This document shows, piece after piece, positions 1 through 6,665 of a stretch of DNA of 8,151 nucleotides. The position numbers and the translations under genes were made by a program. How positions within the stretch are numbered: the first letter of the stretch is position 1; each line of letters opens with the position of its first letter. The notes below the pieces were generated by a model. It worked only from the letters and a program-made list of their open reading frames with translations, was not told the origin of the DNA and did no database searches. The DNA is taken from NCBI GenBank assembly GCA_040880365.1, contig JBBDIO010000035.1, positions 1 to 8,151 on the forward strand. Reading direction: 5' to 3'. This DNA is from JBBDIO01 sp040880365 (lineage in GTDB: Bacteria > Chloroflexota > Anaerolineae > Caldilineales > Caldilineaceae).

Positions 1-67
1 TTCCTTTTGCGCACAGTGGCATTGATCTGAAGATTAAATTGGGCACTGGCTGGTATAGGGTATTGGC

Positions 68-2008
68 CTAGCGTGAAAGATAGGGGTGCAGGCTAAATTG
101 AGTCGGGTTCGGGATGGGCATTGCATCAGGCATAAACGCAGGATTAGCTCCCGCACCAGTGGCCCCCGCTTCAATGACCGTTGCAGAAGTGGTGGATGAT
201 ACTGTAGATGATATCGATTGCGCGGCGGTTTGTCCAGTGTCGGGAAGCGGAGCTATCGCGCGGGACAGTGTTGCCAACTCGGGTTCGGCAGGGTCTGCGC
301 CATTTTCCGGTGTGCCTGTCTCTGCCGGTAGGGTGAGGGATGCTGCACGCGCGGCGAGGTCCGTGAGGTCTGTCGCCTCTGTTGTTGGATCGGCGTCTGT
401 CGCCTGGGGTACGGGGTTGGTGGCTTGCTCGAACGCGGCAACTGCCAACTGGGGTAGCGCCGCGTCGGCCAAGATGCCCACCTGATCCATCGGCCCGCCA
501 CTGGTGACAAATTCGCGGTGTACCCAGCCGGTTTCGCTGCCACCTGCTCCGCCACTTTCCACTTGCCACCATTCCGCGGCCGCGGGGTGGCGTCCGGTGA
601 TGGGCAGCGCCGCGCCTTGGGTCACCTGGGTGAGGATCGGAAAATCTACACCCGGTCCGGCGCGCAGATTGAGCGCCGCCACATTGACGAACGCGGTGGG
701 GCTGGTTGGTTCTGGTGTAGGCGTGGGGGTAGGCGCAGGCTCTGCGGGCACGGGTACAGTCAAGGCCACGTTCAGGCCGCCCCCGGCTTTGAACTGTCCA
801 CTATATTGGCCGGTCAGATTCATATAGTGGTTGCCGTGGGCTGCGCTGGATTCGATATAGGAGCCTTCGGGCCATTCGTTGAAGCTGTTGATGACAATCC
901 AGTTGGGGTTGCTGGCAATCGCGGCATCCCAGGAACGGGTGTAATAGGCGCCCCCCTGGCGATCCTGGGCAAAGCCCCCGGCACCGGCGCGAATTTTCAC
1001 ATCGTTATAGCCGGGCATCACAGTCGCCACCCAAAATTTATACGACCCCAGCCGGTCGCGCGCGGCCGCGACTTCGTTGGCATAGCGCCGGTTGACGCCA
1101 TGCAGATCGGCGGGTGGGTTCCAGGTATTGCTATAAAGATGATGGCCGTCGAACACATCCAGATAGGCGGTGTTTACCCCTTCGGAGATCCAGATATTGG
1201 TGTAGCTGGGATCGCTTTGACTGCGCACGTTGCGCCAGGTGTCTACGCCATAGGTGGTGGGTCGCCAGAAATAGACCACGGGGCGGCCATCGACTTTGAG
1301 ATAGGCCGGGTGATTGAAATGGGTGTTCTGTGCGTGCTGCAACGCGGTGGTCACATCGCCGACGCCACTGAAAAATGGACCGTCGGTCTCGAAGAGAATG
1401 CCGATCTTGAACCCGCGCGCCGCGGCTTCGTCCAGCATGGCTGCCAGGTTGGGTTCGGTCTGGTTGGTGCCGCCTGCCGGACCATACCACGCCACCAGAA
1501 ACGCATCGATGCCCGCGCCTTGGGCCTGGTCGATATGCCGTCCCATGATACCCCGATCGCGACTGACATATTGTTCGCTGGGCATGTCGCTGAGTTTATC
1601 GTAGGTCCAGGTGTTTTCGTCGAACCACGAATAGTAGAAGGCCATCACCAGCCGGTCGCCTGCGCCAAATGCGTTGGGGGCCGCACGCGGTGCAGCATGA
1701 ACCGCACTGTTGGGCATCAAATTCGGCATCAAATTCGGCATCGTAAAAGGGAGGGCAAAGGGGGCAGCCCCCGCGCGTCCCGGCGGTTTGGCAAGCGTCG
1801 CGGCTTCGAGCCAGCTTGTGCCGGCCAACAGTCCCAGCACGGTCAGCCCGATCAACGCCAAGAAGGTGACCAGGATGCGCCACGCCAGGGGACGCAGCAG
1901 CGGCGGGCGCGCCGTCGGCGGCAGAGAAAGCGTCTGCACCAGCGGCACTGTCGCGTTATATTCCTGAATTTCGGATTTCTGATTGAATGATTTCTGTTGC
2001 ATAGTCAC
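68..2008 (-). CDS. Membrane-anchored GH99/GH71-like glycoside hydrolase with SH3b domain
   Basis: The 646-residue protein has a 40-residue cytoplasmic tail rich in Pro/Arg, one hydrophobic segment (about 43-63), a low-complexity Ala/Pro stretch to about 115, then a catalytic domain at about 118-400. The catalytic domain carries an FYYSWFDE stretch (124-131), GIDAFLVAWYG (166-176), GRPVVYFW (241-248) and NEWPEGSYIE (377-386). The last matches the NEWHEG-type motif holding the two active-site glutamates of GH99 endo-alpha-mannanases/mannosidases; here they would be E378 and E381. A Pro/Thr linker (421-437) leads to a bacterial SH3 domain (about 438-502, LNLRAGPG at 447-454), then a long Ser/Thr/Ala/Pro-rich disordered tail. 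Inferred role: cleavage of an alpha-linked polysaccharide or glycan at the outer cell surface, with the SH3b domain binding cell wall or polymer. The substrate is not determinable; GH71-like alpha-glucanase activity is the alternative. The GTG start is chosen because AGGA lies 9 nt upstream; an ATG at 2002 is the alternative. It is separated from the Nudix gene by 166 bp, so it probably has its own promoter. Confidence 0.85.
   Translation of the reverse strand: MTMQQKSFNQKSEIQEYNATVPLVQTLSLPPTARPPLLRPLAWRILVTFLALIGLTVLGLLAGTSWLEAATLAKPPGRAGAAPFALPFTMPNLMPNLMPNSAVHAAPRAAPNAFGAGDRLVMAFYYSWFDENTWTYDKLSDMPSEQYVSRDRGIMGRHIDQAQGAGIDAFLVAWYGPAGGTNQTEPNLAAMLDEAAARGFKIGILFETDGPFFSGVGDVTTALQHAQNTHFNHPAYLKVDGRPVVYFWRPTTYGVDTWRNVRSQSDPSYTNIWISEGVNTAYLDVFDGHHLYSNTWNPPADLHGVNRRYANEVAAARDRLGSYKFWVATVMPGYNDVKIRAGAGGFAQDRQGGAYYTRSWDAAIASNPNWIVINSFNEWPEGSYIESSAAHGNHYMNLTGQYSGQFKAGGGLNVALTVPVPAEPAPTPTPTPEPTSPTAFVNVAALNLRAGPGVDFPILTQVTQGAALPITGRHPAAAEWWQVESGGAGGSETGWVHREFVTSGGPMDQVGILADAALPQLAVAAFEQATNPVPQATDADPTTEATDLTDLAARAASLTLPAETGTPENGADPAEPELATLSRAIAPLPDTGQTAAQSISSTVSSTTSATVIEAGATGAGANPAFMPDAMPIPNPTQFSLHPYLSR
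1713..1741. repeat. 12-bp tandem repeat inside the glycoside hydrolase gene
   Basis: The 12-mer GGCATCAAATTC occurs twice back to back (1713-1724 and 1725-1736) and a third partial copy begins at 1737. On the coding strand it encodes a repeated Met-Pro-Asn-Leu unit (residues 90-100) in the low-complexity stalk between the membrane segment and the catalytic domain. Because the unit is a multiple of three, copy-number change would lengthen or shorten the stalk without a frameshift. Confidence 0.8.
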
Positions 2009-2067
2009 GGTTCAAAATCCTACCATGAGCGCGGAGGCGATCCAAATCCACCGGGGTAGGGTTCCAG

Positions 2068-2073
2068 GTTATA
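2068..2073 (-). promoter_or_regulatory. Candidate -10 box for the glycoside hydrolase gene
   Basis: TATAAC on the minus strand lies about 60 nt upstream of the GTG start. No convincing -35 hexamer is seen at 16-18 nt, so this rests on one hexamer and on the need for a promoter in the 166-bp spacer. Confidence 0.25.
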
Positions 2074-2074
2074 G

Positions 2075-2098
2075 GCACAGGTAGGATTTGGCCTGTGC
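2075..2098. other. Inverted repeat (7-bp arms) upstream of the glycoside hydrolase gene
   Basis: GCACAGG (2075-2081) and CCTGTGC (2092-2098) are perfect inverted arms around a 10-nt centre, directly upstream of the candidate TATAAC -10 box. No T-tract follows, so a terminator is unlikely; a dyad operator is possible. The centre also holds GGTAGGATTT (2080-2089), the exact reverse complement of AAATCCTACC at 2015-2024, next to the ribosome binding site of the gene. Confidence 0.4.
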
Positions 2099-2122
2099 AT
2101 GTCCGGCATTTAACGATTATTT

Positions 2123-2158
2123 GTCGAATTATTCGTCGAGAATTTGGTCGAAAATGTT
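2123..2158. repeat. Three phased degenerate 12-bp repeats starting with GTCGA
   Basis: Three consecutive 12-mers, at 2123, 2135 and 2147, each begin with GTCGA and continue with an AT-rich heptamer. The first two contain a perfect dyad CGAAT-T-ATTCG (2125-2135). The block is markedly AT-rich against GC-rich surroundings and lies between the Nudix stop codon and the glycoside hydrolase start. It may be a protein-binding array or a decayed tandem duplication. Confidence 0.45.
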
Positions 2159-2174
2159 CAGAAGTGGGGGCCAA

Positions 2175-2912
2175 CTATTGGGCTTGTTGCGCGGCGTTGC
2201 GCAGAGGGCGGAGCGCAGGCAAAGCGGTCAATTCGGCGAGGATCATGGCGGTTGCGCCCCAGATGGCGCGTTCGTGGATCGCAAAATAGGGCACATCGGC
2301 CAGGCGTTCATCGCGCAGGGGGCGCACTTCCTGGCGCTGATTGCGAGGATTGAGCAAATCGGCAAGCTCGACCTCCATGAGTTCGGCAACCTCGTAGGGG
2401 TCCAGGTGGAAAGTCGGGCGATCTGATGTGAAACCAATCACGGGTTGGACCAGAAAGTTGCTGGGCGCGATATAGATAGGACTGAGTTCGCCCAAAACCT
2501 GGATCGAGGCGGGCGGCACGCCAATTTCTTCATGGGTTTCGCGCAGCGCGGTTTCGATGAGATTGTCATCATGCGGTTCCAGCCCGCCGCCGGGGAAGCT
2601 GATTTGCCCGCTGTGGACACCGTTGTAGGTGGCGCGCAAAATAAAGGGTAGCCAGAGCCGGCCTTTGTGAAGATAGAACAGTGCCAGCACCGCGCCCTGG
2701 CGGGCATCGGCGCGGGGGTCTTCGGCGCGCGGGGGGCCGACCTGGGGGCGGGGCGCCATGCGCGCGTGGGCGGCGCGTCCGGGCAGCGGCGCGTTGAGGT
2801 CGGCGCGCAGGGCCGCCAGAAATTCAGCCGGATCGACGGGTGGAGGTTGGGCGGGGGGTGGCCCCGTCTTTTCGCCGCGGTCCGGCGAATTTTCCATCTG
2901 ATTACGCCACAT
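2175..2912 (-). CDS. Nudix hydrolase, CoA pyrophosphatase type
   Basis: The 245-residue protein has a UPF0035/NUDT7-like signature: a hydrophobic strand and ILRA (91-94) followed by GVHSGQISFPGGG (98-110). It runs into the Nudix box with RETHEEIG at 124-131, where the metal-binding glutamates sit. The usual first Nudix Glu position is Asp (HDD, 114-116), as is common in this subfamily. The C-terminal YFAIHERAIWGATA (209-222) is also typical of CoA pyrophosphatases. By family it would hydrolyse CoA or related nucleotide diphosphates to 3',5'-ADP and 4'-phosphopantetheine, in the cytosol with Mg2+ or Mn2+. The first 70 residues are Pro-rich and probably disordered, longer than usual. The ATG overlaps the last 11 nt of the upstream methyltransferase gene, suggesting translational coupling; AAAGG lies 11 nt before it. 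A second ATG at 2897, just after the upstream stop, is an alternative start. Exact substrate is inferred. Confidence 0.88.
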   Translation of the reverse strand: MWRNQMENSPDRGEKTGPPPAQPPPVDPAEFLAALRADLNAPLPGRAAHARMAPRPQVGPPRAEDPRADARQGAVLALFYLHKGRLWLPFILRATYNGVHSGQISFPGGGLEPHDDNLIETALRETHEEIGVPPASIQVLGELSPIYIAPSNFLVQPVIGFTSDRPTFHLDPYEVAELMEVELADLLNPRNQRQEVRPLRDERLADVPYFAIHERAIWGATAMILAELTALPALRPLRNAAQQAQ

Positions 2913-4251
2913 GACAAATCAGACCTTTGAGATATTCGCCTTCGGGAAAGGTGATCGCGACGGGATGGTCGGGGGCCTGGCGCAGCCATTCCAGCACGCG
3001 CACATGGCGATTGGCATCTACTGCTGCGCCAAAGATGACCTTTTGAAAGAGCGCCGCATCCACCAGCCCGCTACAGCTAAAGGTCGCCAGAATGCCGCCG
3101 GGGCGCAGCAACTGCATGGCCAGGAGATTCACATCCTTGTAGGCGCGCAACGCCTTATCGACGCCCTGGCGACTCTGGGCAAATTTGGGCGGGTCGAGGA
3201 TGATCACATCGAAGGGGGCGCGGTTGGCATCGCGCCAGGCGCGCAGGGTCTGAAAGACATCGCCTACTACGTTTTGGGCCTGGGCAGCCGGGTCCATGCC
3301 ATTGAGCGTGAGATGGCGGGTTGCCTGTTCCAGGGCGGGTGCGCTGGTATCTATATTGGTGACATGGCGTGCGCCTGCCGCCAGGGCATGTACGGCGAAT
3401 GCGCCGGTATAGGCGAAAGCGTTGAGTACCTGTGGCCCTTCCGGGGCATGGGGGAAATGGCTGGGCGCGCAATAGGCCGCGACCCGCTGGCGGTTGACGC
3501 GCTGATCCAGATAGAAGCCGGTTTTTTGGCCTTGCAGCAAGTCAACTTCAAAGCGCAGGTTGTTTTCGCGAATTTCCACAGGGCCGCTGGGGATTGTGCC
3601 CGCCACGAGACCTTCGGCTCCGGTCAAACCTTCCTGGCGACGGGCCGCGGTGTCGCTGCGTTCGATAATGCCCTGCGCGCCGGTGAGGGCCAATAGTTGT
3701 TCGGCCAAAAGCTGCTTGCGCCGGTCGATGCCCAGCGTGCCCACTTCCATGACCAGATAGTCGCCGTAGCGATCCACAATCAGGCCCGGCAGTTCGTCGC
3801 TTTCACCGTTGATCAGGCGATAGGCGTTGACGGGTGTGTCCCCCGTGTCGGGCAAGCCCGCGCTGCCCGAAGTGGGAGACGCGGGAGTGAACAACTGGCG
3901 GCGCAATTCTATGGCGCGCGCCAGCCGGTTTTGCCAAAACTCGGTTTCGTCGGTTTCGGGCGCAAATTCGTGACGGTCGCGGGTGAGGACGCGCACCTGG
4001 ATCTGGCTCTTGCGGTTGAGATAGCCCCGCGCCAGCCAGTTGTTGCCGCTATCCACCACATCGACCAGGTCGCCATCGACCAGTTCGTGGGGAATCTGAC
4101 CAATTGCGCCGCTGAAAATCCAGGGATGCCCCTGGCGGATGGGCTTGTCGCGGCCCTTTTTCAGCGCAATCGACTTTTTGGCAGTGGGTGTGGCTGTAAT
4201 GTTGGGCGTGGCTGTAGTATTGATATTGACGGCGCGTGCAGAGTCAGTCAT
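2902..4251 (-). CDS. rlmI: Class I SAM-dependent 23S rRNA m5C methyltransferase (RlmI-like)
   Basis: The product is 449 residues from the ATG at 4251. It begins with a Thr-rich extension (about 1-24), then a PUA-type RNA-binding domain (about 25-92, with GHPWIFSGAI at 41-50). A central domain follows (INGESDELPGLIVDRYGDYL, 147-166), then GQKTGFYLDQR (241-251) and a Rossmann methyltransferase fold. In the fold, SAM motif I is NAFAYTGAFA (277-286), motif IV is DPPKF (353-357), and SCS (392-394) supplies the probable catalytic cysteine. This is the layout of RlmI, which methylates C1962 of E. coli 23S rRNA; the precise target here is inferred. An insertion of about 15 Ser/Gly/Pro-rich residues (around 123-140) precedes the central domain. 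The start at 4251 is preferred over the ATG at 4263 because it forms an ATGA overlap with the upstream stop and has GGGA at a suitable distance. Its own stop overlaps the Nudix start. Confidence 0.88.
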   Translation of the reverse strand: MTDSARAVNINTTATPNITATPTAKKSIALKKGRDKPIRQGHPWIFSGAIGQIPHELVDGDLVDVVDSGNNWLARGYLNRKSQIQVRVLTRDRHEFAPETDETEFWQNRLARAIELRRQLFTPASPTSGSAGLPDTGDTPVNAYRLINGESDELPGLIVDRYGDYLVMEVGTLGIDRRKQLLAEQLLALTGAQGIIERSDTAARRQEGLTGAEGLVAGTIPSGPVEIRENNLRFEVDLLQGQKTGFYLDQRVNRQRVAAYCAPSHFPHAPEGPQVLNAFAYTGAFAVHALAAGARHVTNIDTSAPALEQATRHLTLNGMDPAAQAQNVVGDVFQTLRAWRDANRAPFDVIILDPPKFAQSRQGVDKALRAYKDVNLLAMQLLRPGGILATFSCSGLVDAALFQKVIFGAAVDANRHVRVLEWLRQAPDHPVAITFPEGEYLKGLICHVA

Positions 4252-4526
4252 TCGATTTCCCATCCATATTCGTTGATCTGAATGACGAGCGCGTCGCGGT
4301 CTGCGGCTGCGGGATCCAGGTTGGTGTCGGGTGTGGCGTCCGCGTCGGTTGCCGAGGGCCGCCGGTCGATGCGCAGCGTGCGCGCTATCGGGTCATAGCG
4401 AAAGGGCACGGCCCCCTCGGGGCGTGTCAGCACGCCGGTGACGCATTGGGGGGTCCGCGATTGATAGCGCAGGGTATAGCCTTTGTAAATGGCCCAATGG
4501 ACCAAGGGTTTCACATTTGCACGCAT
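4248..4526 (-). CDS. Small protein of unknown function (92 residues)
   Basis: I do not recognise this protein. It starts with MRANVKPLVHWAIYKGYTLR and ends with INEYGWEIE; the middle (about 58-75) is an Ala/Asp/Pro/Thr-rich, probably disordered linker. The N-terminal half looks beta-rich, with no membrane segment or Cys/His metal site. It is supported as a gene by position: it fills the space between tilS (29 nt upstream) and the RlmI-like gene, and its TGA overlaps that gene's ATG as ATGA. There is no Shine-Dalgarno sequence, but an extended -10 box ends 6 nt before the ATG, so it could be translated from a leaderless message. In the sequence as given its frame stays open upstream through the N run to about 5279, but that extension is antisense-free shadow coding of tilS and an artefact. 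Confidence 0.65.
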   Translation of the reverse strand: MRANVKPLVHWAIYKGYTLRYQSRTPQCVTGVLTRPEGAVPFRYDPIARTLRIDRRPSATDADATPDTNLDPAAADRDALVIQINEYGWEIE

Positions 4527-4532
4527 GGGGCT

Positions 4533-4541
4533 ATTGTACCA
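4533..4541 (-). promoter_or_regulatory. Extended -10 promoter giving a possible leaderless transcript
   Basis: The minus strand reads TGGTACAAT, an extended -10 element (TGn plus a hexamer one base off TATAAT). Six nucleotides (AGCCCC) separate it from the ATG at 4526, so the expected transcription start is the A of the start codon. A weak -35 (CTGACC, 15-nt spacer) overlaps the tilS stop codon. It could provide internal expression of the small protein and the two genes after it. Confidence 0.45.
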
Positions 4542-4555
4542 TGCCCGCCACCGGG

Positions 4556-6387
4556 TCAGGATTCGGGCGTGGCACGCAGCTGCCAGCGGAGTTGCACGAC
4601 CTGGCGTGTGGCCGCGGTCAGGCGCGCCTGTACGCCGACCGCCAGCCCGCATACCCACGCAATAAAGGGCGCGCCCTGGGGTGGGTGCGCCTGCACAATC
4701 GGCCAGCCCGCGCGCAGGGTGGGATGGATTTTTGCATCGGTAAAGAGGTTGCCCAGGGTCTTGGAGTGTCCATCCAGGCCCAGGGGTGTCAGGCGCATCC
4801 CGGCCTGGGGCGTGGTGAGGTGGAGTTGGCGCACCTGCGCGGCGTCGAGATAGGCTGTCCACGGGGCGAGCGTGGCGCGCCAGTCGGGCGGGAGGTCGGT
4901 CGCCGCGCACAGGTGCGCCGTAAGCGTCCAGCCCGATGCAATAGCCAGCGTGCCGGGGATGGGGATGGGCAGACCGGCGGGCGGGAGATCTGCCGGGTGT
5001 GCCAGGTGGGGATGGGGCGGCGACCAGGGCAGGACATGGGGCAGATGCAGGCTCACGCGCGGGGGAAGGGCAGGCGTTTCCTGTGTCGGCGNNNNNNNNN
5101 NNNNNNNNNNNNNNNNNNNNNNNNNNNNNNNNNNNNNNNNNNNNNNNNNNNNNNNNNNNNNNNNNNNNNNNNNNNNNNNNNNNNNNNNNNNGGCGTTTCC
5201 TGTGTCGGCGGAAAATAGGTCCAGGCCAGGCCACCGGCCAGGGGATGCGGACCCGGCGCAGGCGGCGCGGCGGGCGCATGGGCCAGGCGTTCGATCAATC
5301 CTTCAATTTCGGCAAAGCCGATGGCGCGCGCGTCTATGGTTTTATCGCTGGCTTGATTGGCAAAACCGGCGTTAGCAAATCCGGCAATGGCCTGCCGCAG
5401 CACCCCGCGCCGGGTGGCCCAATCCAGCGCATTGAACTGGGCCAGATCCAGCACCCGGCGTTGCTGCGCCACATGTTGACAGGTGAGCGTTGCCAGTGTG
5501 CGCCCATCCCACACGGCCAGACGTGCGGCGTCGCCGGCCACAATTTCCGCGGTGCGTGCCAGGGTGACATGAATCTGGGGGTTGAGGGTGGCGAGCGCGG
5601 GCAGAATGGTCTGGCGGACGTGATTGCGCAAAAAGCGGGCATCTGTGTTGCTGGCATCTTCGCGCCAGGGGACGCCCAGGCGATGCAGTTCGGCGCGCAG
5701 CTGCGCGCGCCGCAGTCCCAGCAGTGGGCGCATCACTCGCACCGGCCGCGTGGCGGTGGACATCTGCATTTCTGTGACCCACGCCATGCCTGCCAGCCCG
5801 CTCAGCCCACTGCCGCGCGCCAGATTGAGCAGCACGGTTTCGGCCTGGTCATCCAGGTGGTGGGCGACTGCCAGCAGGGGTGTCTGCTCTGCGGGGGTAT
5901 GGGTGTGGGCGATCTGGCACAGGAAGGCATAGCGAGCCTGGCGCGCGGCGGCTTCAAGGCCATCGGGGTGCTGATCCAGCGCGCCCGGCTCCAGGCGCGC
6001 GTGGTGGAAGGGCAAATTCCATGTTGCGGCCAGTTCCTGCACAAAGGCCGCGTCGTGGACAGAATCGGCGCGCAGGGCGTGATCCAGGTGGGCGACATGC
6101 AGCGCGAGTCGCCACGCCTGGCGCAGGGCATAGAGGGCGTGGAGCAGAAAGACGCTATCCGCGCCGCCGCTGACTGCGACGATGACTGTCTGGCGTCTGG
6201 TATGATCCACATCGTTTGTGGCGTGGATCTGGGGCAGTAAGCCGTGGCGGGTCTGGGCCGCTTGCAGCGCAGTCAGCAATTCGGCATCCAGCGCGGGCAG
6301 GGTGTCGGCATCTGAATGGGGGAGGTGTTGGTGATTCGCGCGTTGGTGTGCCGAATGTTGATAAGTCGGACGGGGCGTGTAGGGCAT
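4556..6387 (-). CDS. tilS: tRNA(Ile)-lysidine synthetase, interrupted by a probable false scaffold gap
   Basis: TilS converts C34 of tRNA-Ile(CAU) to lysidine using ATP and lysine, so that AUA is read as Ile. The N-type ATPase PP-loop is VAVSGGADS (70-78). Further TilS hallmarks are LDHALRADS (101-109), AHHLDDQAETVLLNLARGSG (175-194) and DASNTDARFLRNHVR (244-258). The C-terminal tRNA-binding domain (about 484-563, with PLGLDG, LFTDAKI and a final LRW) lies beyond the 100-N run, in a frame that does not match across the N run as written. Removing the N run plus one of two identical 19-nt flanks gives 1713 bp, 570 codons, with no frame break. The length exceeds the 432 residues of E. coli TilS because of a His-rich 65-residue N-terminus and an Ala/Pro linker near 370-382. 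The ATG at 6387 is chosen over the one at 6495 because it has AGGAAG 4 nt upstream and the latter lies on top of a -10 box. It is first in a leftward operon. Confidence 0.9.
5073..5091. repeat. Left copy of 19-nt contig-end overlap
   Basis: GGCGTTTCCTGTGTCGGCG ends exactly at the last base before the N run and is identical to 5192-5210. It is best explained as the same genomic bases present at two contig ends. Confidence 0.9.
5092..5191. other. 100-N assembly gap, probably zero or negative true length
   Basis: Exactly 100 N is the conventional placeholder for a gap of unknown size. The identical 19-nt sequence abuts both edges, and collapsing the copies restores the tilS frame. As written, the insert adds 119 nt (not a multiple of three), which breaks the gene. 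Confidence 0.9.
5192..5210. repeat. Right copy of 19-nt contig-end overlap
   Basis: This copy begins at the first base after the N run and is identical to 5073-5091. Read on the minus strand it encodes part of the PPTQET stretch of TilS (393-398). Confidence 0.9.
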
Positions 6388-6391
6388 TGGT

Positions 6392-6397
6392 CTTCCT
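6392..6397 (-). promoter_or_regulatory. tilS ribosome binding site
   Basis: AGGAAG on the minus strand precedes the ATG at 6387 by 4 nt (6 nt from the AGGA core). It decides between this start and the upstream ATG at 6495. Confidence 0.65.
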
Positions 6398-6481
6398 GGT
6401 GCGCGCCGCCTGTCGGCTGGCGCGTATGGCCCACATCCGGGGCGGGCCTGAGTCTGGTCATGTGGAAACAGGTGTGGGCAA

Positions 6482-6490
6482 AGTATAGCA
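6482..6490 (-). promoter_or_regulatory. Extended -10 promoter of the tilS operon
   Basis: The minus strand reads TGCTATACT: TATACT with the TGn extension. No good -35 is visible at 17 nt (CACGCG), as is usual for extended -10 promoters. Transcription would begin near 6475, leaving a leader of roughly 88 nt before the ATG at 6387. Confidence 0.6.
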
Positions 6491-6554
6491 CGCATCGCGC
6501 ATGGCGCGTGAGGCGTTTGGGGAGCCTTTGACGCGTGGAATGCGTTAGACGAGG

Positions 6555-6580
6555 GCGGGCACGCGGCAGACCGTGCCCGC
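6555..6580. other. Strong hairpin or dyad in the divergent spacer
   Basis: GCGGGCACG (6555-6563) and CGTGCCCGC (6572-6580) form a perfect 9-bp GC-rich stem with an 8-nt loop. It lies between the two divergent promoters, upstream of both. Neither side carries a T-tract, so it is not a canonical terminator; a dyad operator or supercoil-extruded structure is possible. Confidence 0.5.
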
Positions 6581-6634
6581 GGGGGCCAAAGCAGAGGAAC
6601 CGGGCCAGAGGTGCCAGGCGCGTGTATCTTGCCG

Positions 6635-6644
6635 GATGCGCATC
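6635..6644. promoter_or_regulatory. 10-bp palindrome upstream of the mreB -35
   Basis: GATGCGCATC is a perfect palindrome ending 21 bp before the -35 hexamer, a position suitable for an activator or repressor. A single short palindrome in GC-rich DNA may be chance. Confidence 0.25.
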
Positions 6645-6665
6645 TGCCCGTGACCGCGGACTATT

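Noticed and set aside
1..67. Terminator for the glycoside hydrolase gene
   Set aside because: The 67 bases after the stop codon show no stem with a T-tract on the minus strand.
518..1990. A 490-codon open frame on the plus strand opposite the glycoside hydrolase gene
   Set aside because: It lies entirely antisense to a gene with clear domain motifs, shows no recognisable domain, and long antisense frames are expected in GC-rich coding DNA.
2911..3696. A 261-codon plus-strand frame opposite the RlmI-like gene, and a similar one at 3697-4281
   Set aside because: Both are antisense to the methyltransferase gene with its intact SAM and catalytic motifs; no domain or start signal supports them.
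4248..5279. A 343-codon ORF spanning the N run and ending at the small protein's stop
   Set aside because: Its upstream part is out-of-frame reading of tilS plus N; only the last 92 codons, from the ATG at 4526, are supported.
5358..5390. Short GFAN-AGFAN repeat inside tilS
   Set aside because: It is two imperfect copies of a few codons in a variable linker; not a meaningful repeat element.
5053..6495. tilS ending at 5053 with a tail read through the N run
   Set aside because: The tail after the N run is in the wrong frame; the true C-terminal TilS domain is in another frame to 4556 and is restored by collapsing the 19-nt overlap.
6385..6495. ATG at 6495 as the tilS start
   Set aside because: The extended -10 box TGCTATACT overlaps this region, so transcription would start downstream of it; the ATG at 6387 has a good ribosome binding site.
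6555..6580. Intrinsic terminator at the strong hairpin
   Set aside because: No T-tract follows on either strand and no gene ends nearby; both flanking genes are transcribed away from it.
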